Positions 1 to 8,786 of a DNA stretch of 64,000 nucleotides are shown in pieces. Within the stretch, counting starts at the first letter, position 1, and each line of letters starts with the position of its first letter. Made by a program: the position numbers and the translations under genes. This DNA comes from Papio anubis (taxonomy: Eukaryota; Chordata; Mammalia; Primates; Cercopithecidae): contig NC_044988.1 in the NCBI RefSeq assembly GCF_008728515.1, forward strand, positions 32,591,159 to 32,655,158, in the 5' to 3' direction. The notes under the pieces are model-generated. The model worked only from the letters and a program-made list of their open reading frames with translations, did not search any database and was not told where the DNA came from.

Positions 1-470
1 GTTCAAACCGGATGGAACCATATCAGACCGGAACAGAGCGGATCAAACCGGATCGGACCGGCTCGAACCCGTTCAATCCGGATCAAACTGGATCGGACCG
101 GCTCAAATCGGATCAGACCGACTCAAACTGGATGGGACCGGATCAAACCTGATCAGACCGGATCAAACCGGATCAGACCGGATGAAACCAGTTCGAACCG
201 GATCACACCGGTTCAAACCGGATGGAACCGGATCAGACCGGATCAAACCGGATCATACCGGCTCAAACCAGATCAGAACGGATCAAACCGGTTCGAACAG
301 GATCAGACCGGTTCCAAACGGATGGGACCGGATGGAACCGGATCGGACCGGTGCGAACCAGTTCAAACCGGATCAAGCTTCATCGGACCGGCTAAAACCG
401 GATCAGACCGGCTGAAACCGGATGGAACCGGATCAAACCGGATCAGACCGGCTCAAACCGGATGGAACCG
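1..470 (+). repeat. Satellite block 1, 10-bp unit
   Basis: Units are in strict 10-bp register, as in 421-470 where the order is GGATGG, GGATCAAA, GGATCAGA, GGCTCAAA, GGATGG. An unusual segment at 341-410 carries an AAGCTT site at 375-380 and recurs at 2613-2682. The switch to 9-bp spacing happens at about 470, within one unit. Confidence 0.9.
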
Positions 471-2229
471 ATCAAACCGATCAGACTGATCAAACCGATC
501 AGACCGACTAAATCGAGGAACTGGCTCGAACCGATGGAACTCTACTCAAACCAGATGGAACGGGATCGTCCGATCAAACCGATCAGATCGTCAAATCCAT
601 GTTCCACCAAACCAGTTGGCAACGGATCGTCCACCAAACTGATGGAATCGATCAAACCGATCAGACCGGCTCAAACCGGTTCAACTGATCATACCGTTCA
701 AACCGATGGAACCGGATCAGACCGATCAGACTGGATCAAACTGATCGGACCGTCATAACCAGTTCAAACCGATCAAACTGGATCGGACTGCTCAAACCGG
801 ATGGAACCGATCAAATCCGATCAACCGATCAGACCGATCAGACCGATGAATCATAATACCCGACCAGACCAGATCAAACCGATCAGATCATCGAAACTGC
901 TGGAATCGTTCCGATGGAATCGATCAAACCGATCGACGTCAACGATGGAATCGATGGAATCGCTCAAACCATATAATCGATCAAACCGATCAAACCGATG
1001 GAATCGATCAAACCGAATCAGATCATCGAATCGTCAACTGATCATACCGTTCGAACGATGGAACCGATCAGACCGATTCGACCGGATCAAACCGATTGGA
1101 CCGAATCCAGTTCAAACCGATCAACTGGATCGACCGTCGAAACCGATGTTCCGATCAAACCGATCAACCGATCAGACCGATCAGATCGATGAAACCATAT
1201 AACACCGACCAGACCAGATCAAACCGATCAGACTGGCTCAAATGTCTGAACCGGCTCAAACCGATGGAACCGATCAAACCGATCAGACTGCCCAACCGGA
1301 TGGAACCGCTCAAACCAGATGGAACCGATCAACTGATCAGACCGCTCCAACCAGATGGAACTGCTCAAACCGAATGGAACCGAATCAAACCGATCATCTG
1401 ATCACAAACCAGTTCATCGATCAGACCGTTCAAACTCGATGGAACTAATGTGGACCGAACAGATCCGCCAGGATCAAACCAGATCAGACTGGCTCAACCA
1501 GTTCAATCCGGATCAACTGGATCGAACGGCTCAAATCGATCAGACCACTAAACCGGACATCAAATCGATGAAAACGGTTCTAACTGATTGACCGATGAAA
1601 CCGGTTCGGACCGGATCAGACCAACAAACCGATGGAACCGACTGTACCAGATCAAACCGATCACAGCAGCTCAAACCAGATCAGACCGGGATCAACCGTT
1701 CAACCCAGATCAGACTGGTTCAAACCGATGGACCGATGGAATCGATCGACCGGTGCTTAACCAGTTCAAACCGACTTTCTCCGGACCGTCAAACCGATCA
1801 GACCGCTCAACCGATGGTCCGATCAAACCGATCAGACCGCTCAACCGATGACTGGATCAAGTTTCTTCGATCGCTCAAACCGATCGACCGCTCAAACCGA
1901 TGGAACCGATCAAAACTGATCAGACCGCTCAAACCGATGGAACCGATCAAACCGATCAGACCGATCAAACCGGATCAGACCGCTTCAAACGGAATGGAAC
2001 CGATCAAACCGATCAGACCGATCAAACTGATAACCGATTAGACCGATCAACCGATCAGACCCCGAGCTAACCAGTTCAAACCGATCAAACCGATCGGACC
2101 GGTGCAATCCAGTTCAAACCGATGAACTGATCAACCGATCGTGACCGATGAAACCGAGTCAGACCGATCAAACCGATCAGACCGAGCCAACCAGTTCAAA
2201 CCGATCAAACCGATCGACCGGAAGTAAAT
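471..2229 (+). repeat. Satellite block 2, mainly 9-bp unit, more diverged
   Basis: The dominant unit is ACCGATCAA/ACCGATCAG, which lacks one G of the decamer. Single 10-bp units and broken units such as ACCGTCA are mixed in. Divergence between units is higher than in the 10-bp blocks. The spacing is a multiple of three, so a single reading frame gives runs such as DQTDQT or PIRPIK. The minus strand also has open frames in this block type. Confidence 0.85.
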
Positions 2230-3140
2230 CCAGTTCAAACCGGATGGAACCGGATCAAACCGGATCAGACCGGCTCAAACCGGATGGAACCGGATCAAAC
2301 CGGATCAAACCGGATCAGACCGGAGCGAACCAGTTCAAACCGGATCAAACTGGATCGGACCGGCTCAAACTGGAAGGAACCGGCTCCAACCGGATGGAAC
2401 GGGATCAAACCGGATCAAACTGAATGAGACTGGCTCCAACGGGATGGAACCGGCTCCAACCGCATGCAACCGGCTCAAACCGGATGGAACCGGATCAAAC
2501 CGGATCAGACCGGATCAAACCGGATCGGACCGGCTCCAACCAGTTCAAACCGGATCAAACTGGATTGGCCAGGATCAAACCGGATAAGACCGGTTCAGAC
2601 CGGATCAAACCAGATCGGACCGGTGCGAACCAGTTCAAACCGGATCAAGCTTCATCGGACCGGCTCAAACCGGATCAGACCGATCAGACCGGCTCAACCC
2701 GGATGGGACCGGATCAAACCGGATCAAACCGGATCTGACCGGATCAAACCGGATGGAACCAGCTCAAACTGGATGGAACCGGATCAAACCGGATCAGACC
2801 GGATCAAACTGGATCAAACCGGTTTGAACCGGATCAGACTGGTACCAACCGGATCAGACCGGATCAGACCGGATCAAACTGGCTCAAACCGGTTCGAATC
2901 GGATCTAACTGGCTCAAGCCGAATCAGACCAGCTCAAACCTGATAGGACCGGATCAAACCGGATCGGACCGGCGCGAACCAGTTCAAACTGGGTCAAACT
3001 GGATCGGACAGGATCAAACCAGATCAGACCGGCTCAAACCGGATGGAACCGGCCCAAACCAGATGGCACCGGATCAAACCAGATCGGACCGGCTCAAACC
3101 GGATGGAACCGGATCACACCGGATCAAACCGGATCAGACC
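2230..3140 (+). repeat. Satellite block 3, 10-bp unit
   Basis: Spacing returns to 10 bp, with the 40-bp cycle visible at about 2240-2300. It contains the second copy of the AAGCTT-bearing segment (AAGCTT at 2647-2652), exactly 2272 bp from the copy in block 1. It also has a GTTCGAATC variant at 2892-2900. Confidence 0.88.
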
Positions 3141-4432
3141 GTCAACCAGATCATCGGACCGATGAAACCGTCAACTGGATCAGACCGGTTCAACCGATGG
3201 AACCGATCGACACCGATCAAACCGATCAGACCGGCTCAACCAGATCAGATCGATGAAACCGCCTCGAACCGATCAGACCGCTTTAAACCAGATGGAACCG
3301 ATGAGACCGATCAAACCGATTACACCGCTCAAACCAGACAGACCGGATCAAACCGGATTACACTGGCTCAAACCAGATCAGACCGATCAACCGGATGTTC
3401 GCTCAAACCAGATCAGACCGATCAAACCGATCGACCGCACGATCAAACCGGATCGGACCGCCCAGGAATCCAGTTCAAACCGGATCAAATCCGATCGGAT
3501 GATCAAACCGGTCAGACCGCCTAAAGTGCGGATGGAATCGATCAAACCGATCAGACCGATCAAACCGATCGACCGGTGCGTAACCAGTTCAAACTGGATC
3601 AAGTTGATCGACCGCTCAAACCGATCAGATTCGCTCAAACCAGATGGGACCGATCAACCGATCGAATCGATTCGACCGCTCAAACCGATGGACCGACCAA
3701 CCGATCAAACCGCTCAAACCGATGGAAATCCATCAAACCGATGGAACCGATCAAACCGGATGAAACCAGCTCAAACCGATGGAACCGATCAAACCGATCA
3801 AACTGGTCAAAACCGGTTCGAACCGATCGTATTGCGTTCCATCGATGGAATCGATCAGACCGATCAGACCGATCAAACTGGCTCAAACCGGTTCGAATCG
3901 ATCGCACTGGTTTAAACCGATGAGATCGTCAACCGATGGAACCGCTCAAACCAGATGGCACCGATCAAACCGGATCAGACCGGTTCAAACCGGATCGGAC
4001 CGGTCAAACCGATGGAACCTGATCAAACGACGAAAATCCACTAAACCGGATGGAACCGCTCAAACCGATGGAACGGATCAACCGATCAAACTGCATGAGA
4101 CCGCCAAACCGATGGAACCGTCAACCAGCGGCACCGCGATCAAACCGATGAGACTGCTCAAACCGATGGAACTGCTCAAACCAGATGGTAGAGACCGCGA
4201 TCAAAACGGACTTGTTCCGATCAAATCGACCTAACCGGGCCGAAACCGATTCAGACCGACTTCCAAACCGATGGAACCGGGCTCGCAAACCAGATGGAAC
4301 CGGATCAAACCGATCAGATCGATCAGATCGATCAAACCGTTCGAACCGATCGACCAGTTCAATCGGATGGAATCAAGTTAACCGGTCAGGACCGATCGAC
4401 CGAATCGTCGGAACCGATCAACAGTTCAAATC
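3141..4432 (+). repeat. Satellite block 4, mainly 9-bp unit
   Basis: This is a second block dominated by ACCGATCAA/ACCGATCAG with many irregular units. The landmark GACCGGTGCG followed by AACCAGTTCAAAC at about 3572-3595 also occurs in the 10-bp blocks, so the two block types share ancestry. Minus-strand frames at 3387-3638 and 3680-3907 read as IGLIGL or RFDRFD runs and are repeat translations. Confidence 0.83.
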
Positions 4433-5856
4433 GGATGGAACCGGCTCAAACCGGGTCAGACCGGATCAAACCGGTTCGAACCGGATCAGACCGGTTCAAA
4501 CCGGATGGAACCGGATCAGACCGGTTTGGAACCGGATCAGACCGGATCAAACCGGATGGGACGGGATCAAACCGGATCAGACCGGCTCAAACCGGATCAG
4601 ACCGGTTCCAACCGGATGGAACCGGATCAGACCGGATCAAACCGGATCCGACCGGCTCGAACCAGTTCAAACTGGATCAAACTGGATTGGACCAGCTCAA
4701 ACAAGATCAGATCGGCTCAAACCAGATGGGACCGGATCAAACCGGATCAGATCGGCTCAAACCAGATGGGACCGGATCAAACCGGATCAAAACCGGATCA
4801 AACCGGATCAGACCGGCTCAAATCGGATGGAACCGGCTCATACCGGATGGAACCGGATCAAACCGGATCAGACCGGATCAAACTGGATCGAACTGGATCA
4901 GACCGGTTCAAACCGGAAGGAACCGGATCAGACCGAATCAAACCTTATCAGACCGGCCCCAAACGAATGGAACCGGCTCAAACCGGATGGAACCGGATCA
5001 AACCGGATCAGACCGGATCAAACCAGATCAGACCGGATCAAACTGCCTCAAACTGGTTCGAACCGGATCAGACCGTTTCAAACCGGATGGAACCAGATCA
5101 GACCGGATCAGACCGGATCAAACCAGATCAGACCGGCGCGAACCAGTTCAAACCGGATCAAACTGGTTCGGACCGGCTCAAACCGGATGGAACCGGCTCA
5201 AACCGGATGGAACGGGACCAAACCGGATCAAACCGGATGAGACCGGCTCAAACCGGATGGAACCGGCTCAAACCAGATGGCACCGCATCAAACCGGATCA
5301 GACCGGATCAAACCGGATCGGACCGGCTCAAACCGGATGGAACCGGATCAAACCGGATCAAACCGGATCAGACCGACTCAAACCGGATGGAACCGGATCA
5401 GACCGGATCAGACCGGATCAAACCGATTCGAACCAGATCAGACCGGCTCAAACTGGATCAGACCGGCTCAAACTGGTTCAAACCGGATGAAACCGGATCA
5501 GACCAGATCAAACCGGATCGGACCGGCTCGAACCCGTTCAAACCGGATCAAACTGGATCGGACCGGCTCAAACCGGATGGAACCGGATCAAACCGGATCG
5601 GACCGGATTAAACCGGATCAGACTGGCTCAAAGCGGATCAGACCGGCTCGAACCGATTCAAACCGGATCAAACTGGCTCCAACCGGCTCAAACCGGTTCG
5701 AACCAGATCAGACCGGATGGAACTGGATCAAACCGGATCGAACCGGATGGGACCGGATCGAACCGGATGGGACCGGATTAAACCGGACCGAACCGGCTCT
5801 AAGCGGTTCGAACTGGATCAGACCGGTTCAAACTGGATCAGATCGGATCAAATGGG
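4433..5856 (+). repeat. Satellite block 5, 10-bp unit, most homogeneous
   Basis: This is the cleanest part of the array. A 40-bp tandem duplication is visible around 4707-4785, where the segment with ATCGGCTCAAACCAGATGGG repeats at an offset of exactly 40. A perfect 14-bp palindrome lies at 4471-4484. The last recognisable units are at about 5820-5852, immediately before L1 sequence. Confidence 0.9.
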
Positions 5857-6763
5857 ATCTACAAAGAACTCAAACAAATTTACAGGAAAAAAACAAACAA
5901 CCCCATCAAAAAGTGGGCAAAGGATATGAACAGACATTTCTCAAAAGAAGACATTCATACAGCCAACAGACACATGAAAATATGCTCATCGTCACTCACC
6001 ATCAGAGAAATGCAAATCAAAACCACAATGAGATACCACCACCAGGTAGAATGGCTATCATTAAGTCAGGAACAACAGGTGCTGGAGAGAATGTGGGAGA
6101 AATAGCAACACTTTTACACTGGTGGGATTGTAAACTAGTTCAACCATTATGGAAAAACAGTACATTTCTCAAGGATCTAAACTAGATGTACCGATGGCGA
6201 CCCAGCCATCCCTACTACTTGGCATGTTCCTGGGTAAAGGATTATAACCATGCTGCTATAAAGACACATGCACACGATGTTATTGTGGCACTATTCACTA
6301 GCAAAATGAATCAACCCAAATGTCCATCAGTGACAGACTGATTAAGAAAATGTGGCACATATACAATTCATGGAATACTATGCAGCCATAAAAGGATGAG
6401 TTTGTGTCCTTTGTAGGGACATGGATGCAGCTGGAAACCATCACCTGGCAAACCATCACAAGAACAGAAAACCAAACACCGTGATGTTCTCACTCATAGG
6501 TGGGAACTGAACAATGAGATCACTTGGACTCGGGAGTGAACATCACAACACCAGGGCCTAATGGGGGAGGCGGGGGGGAGGGGAGGATCATTGGGAGTTA
6601 TACCTGATGTAAATGACGAGTTGATGGGTGCTGGATTTGAAGTTGATGGGTGCAGCACACCAACATGGCACAAGTATACATATGTAACAAACCTGCACGT
6701 TATCCACATGTACCCTAGAACTTAAAGTATAATAATAATAATAAATTAATTAATTTAAAAAAA
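5857..6763 (+). mobile_element. L1 (L1PA-like) 3' end, truncated against the satellite
   Basis: From about 5857 the sequence matches the last part of L1 ORF2 (TPSKSGQRI-type residues) and then the L1 3' UTR. It ends with the usual ACATGTACCCTAGAACTT and an AATAA-rich tail at 6730-6763. The element is 5'-truncated exactly where the satellite stops. An open frame runs from the satellite into the L1 (5277-6185) only because both happen to be open. The ORF2 part has no start of its own and is degraded. An ordinary 5'-truncated insertion into satellite would leave satellite on both sides, which is not the case here. Confidence 0.93.
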
Positions 6764-8428
6764 TGTTCAATTATGAAGGCAATTAAAGACTACACTGCCT
6801 TTTTGGAAGTTCAATAACATTGTTAGCTGTTTAGAATATAGTCTATTGACTATTTAGAAAAGACGTTAAGAACATGGGCTCTAGAGATCTTAGGAAAATT
6901 GCTGAAACTTATTTAAGCCTTAATTTTCCTATCTGCAAAGTGAAGAAAATACCAGAACCTATTTCAAAGGGTTGTTGTAAAGGTTGCATGAGATAACACA
7001 GCAAAATACTTGAGTATAATGCTTAACTCACAGTATATAAAAATAAATTTGAGCAATTATAATAATTATTATCATGTTCATATAAAATATAAAAATAAAC
7101 ATTGCATCATTCATACTCCCTTCAATACCTCAAAATTAATTTGAGCAAAAGTGGTGTATTTAGCCAGCTTCTTGGTGAAAATATCTTTTAATCAAAAGAA
7201 TAGGACTAAATAAGTAATTTTCTTAATCTGGTAACTATACCACTGTATCTCTTTTTTAATTCTGTAATGAATTATTTAAGGAATTCATTCACATTAGATC
7301 TTTCAAGTGTTTAGGACATGTGGGGTCCCAAAAAGCACCCACTTAAGTGGAATAACCCCAAGAATTCAGGATAAAGTTTCTGGAATTTTCACAGTACACT
7401 GACGTTCCTTGAGAATATACAACATTTCTTGAGGTGCCTGAATAACTAAAGGTCCCGAGGAGCTAATCAGAACCACACAATTTACTCTGTGTAGGGTGAA
7501 TGTGTTCCCTACTAGCTAGTGGAATCATGGTCCTCAAATTCAGAAGGCAATAATATCAGAATTTTATGAGAACATCCATTAAACTGAACACATAGATAGT
7601 TATCTATGTGAGAAGTAAAGTGATGGAGACTAAGTTTAAAATATTTGATGTCCCTCCACATCCCCCATTAGCCCAAGAACTGAAAAATAGAAGCTGAATA
7701 ACTTTAGGGGCCTATATGCTTCTGCTGTGCCACTCTGCAGCAGAACTTTAAAGCAAAACATTTCTTAGAGTTTTACACTGGATATATTAATGAAATCACT
7801 AATTTTGCTGCATACTAAACAAGATTCCTTCCACTGCAAGTACAGAAACTCAAGAAATTTAAACAATAATGAAATGTATTGACTCGACACTGAGTCTAGA
7901 AGTATAACAGATTTCAGAGTTGGCCTAGTCTGGCAAGCACTAGCTTTCTTCCCCAAAGCTGGTTCTTAGGTTCTGTTCTCCTCTGTTGGCTTCACAAAAC
8001 GGCAGTCCCAGCTTCACTAGTGCATAACTTCTTCCAACAGCTCTCACTTAAAGGTAAAGAAACATTTTCCAGAAACTCTCAACAAGTTCTCTTTGACCTT
8101 ACTAGCCAGTACTATGTCTTATCCCTCTTTCCTGAACCAATCATTAGCAAAGGAATAAGATTATTCCTAAGACACATTGCTTCTAGTAAGGGAGCTGTGG
8201 ATGTATAAATGAAAATTGGGGTGCTCTTGGGAAGAGAGAAATAAATATTGGGTGGGTAATCAACAAGGCATCATCAAAAAACTTCCTGGGGGTTGAATGG
8301 AGCAGGAAATTTTTTTTTTTCAGAAAATTAGTTTTTCATAAAATACTTGGCTTTTAAACAGTTAAGACATAAAATAATCCACATCTTTTCTCATTTGATT
8401 TTCCCCTTGCTGAAATTGCAATAAAAAA

Positions 8429-8431
<3 letters not shown>
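6764..8431. other. Intergenic, no gene seen
   Basis: AT-rich sequence. I see no convincing exon, CpG island or RNA gene. One MIR relic is listed separately. Short frames at 7765-7956 and 8020-8208 have no recognisable domain and no supporting signals. Confidence 0.7.
6862..7078 (+). repeat. MIR SINE relic
   Basis: The order of recognisable segments is the MIR order: AACATGGGCTCTAGAG near the start, then a CCTATCTGCAAAGTGAAG-type segment, then GGTTGTTGTAAAGG, ATGAGATAA, and AATGCTTAACTCACAGTA. It is strongly diverged, as expected for this ancient family. Confidence 0.7.

Positions 8432-8487
<56 letters not shown>
8432..8487. repeat. Compound microsatellite (TA)n(CA)n
   Basis: About 47 bp of pure TA dinucleotides are followed by about 10 bp of CA. 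They abut the poly-T (3' tail) of the adjacent minus-strand Alu, so the tract probably grew next to or from the Alu tail. Likely polymorphic. Confidence 0.95.
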
Positions 8488-8786
8488 TTTTTTTTTTTTT
8501 TTTTTTTTGAGATGGAGTCTCTGTCACCCAGGCTGGAGTGCAGTGGCACAATCTCGGCTCACCGCAACCTCTGCCTCCAGAGTTCAAGCAATTCTCCTGC
8601 CTCAACCTCCCCAGTAGTTGGGATTACAAGCACCTGCCATCATGCCTGGCTAACTTTTGTATTTTTAGTACAGATGGGGTTTCACCATATTGTCCAGGTT
8701 GGTCTCAAACTCCTGACCTCAGGCTATCTGCCCACCTTGGCCTCCCAAAATGCTGGGATTACAGGTGTGAGCCACTGCACCCAGCC
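8488..8786 (-). mobile_element. Alu (AluS-like), full length
   Basis: It has a poly-T head, GAGATGGAGTCTCTGTCACC, both monomers, and the reverse of the GGCTGGG... start at 8780-8786. Many CpGs have decayed to TG/CA, which fits an AluS-age copy. Overlapping frames (8354-8922) are Alu translations. Confidence 0.95.

Larger units (their letters stand above)
1..5856 (+). repeat. Tandem satellite of 9-10 bp units, open at the left edge
   Basis: The whole stretch is a head-to-tail array of short units. Typical units on the + strand are GGATCAAACC, GGATCAGACC, GGCTCAAACC and GGATGGAACC, with the 9-bp relatives CGATCAAAC and CGATCAGAC in two of the five blocks. The + strand is A-rich and very poor in T. 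Nearly every unit has a CpG, and many have GATC. At least 5.85 kb is present, and the array continues beyond position 1. It ends without a visible decay zone at an L1 fragment. I do not recognise it as alpha, beta or gamma satellite, a telomeric repeat, or any named primate satellite. The long open frames inside it are a by-product of the unit and not genes. Confidence 0.97.

Noticed and set aside
1..5856. A CRISPR array or bacterial contamination
   Set aside because: Units are contiguous without spacers, the flank is primate L1, and the rest of the window is filled with Alus and L1s.
1..5856. Telomeric or classical satellite II/III (GGAAT) sequence
   Set aside because: No TTAGGG runs and no GGAAT/CATTC units. 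The unit is a different decamer.
182..6185. Many long plus-strand open frames (up to 398 codons at 4294-5490) rich in DQTGSNRIKP-type repeats
   Set aside because: The 10-bp unit contains no stop on the plus strand in any phase, so all three frames stay open; ten residues repeat every 30 bp. On the minus strand the unit contains TGA, and because 10 is not a multiple of 3 this closes all frames. The 9-bp blocks leave some minus frames open. No start context, promoter, splice signal or domain is present, so the frames are explained by the repeat.
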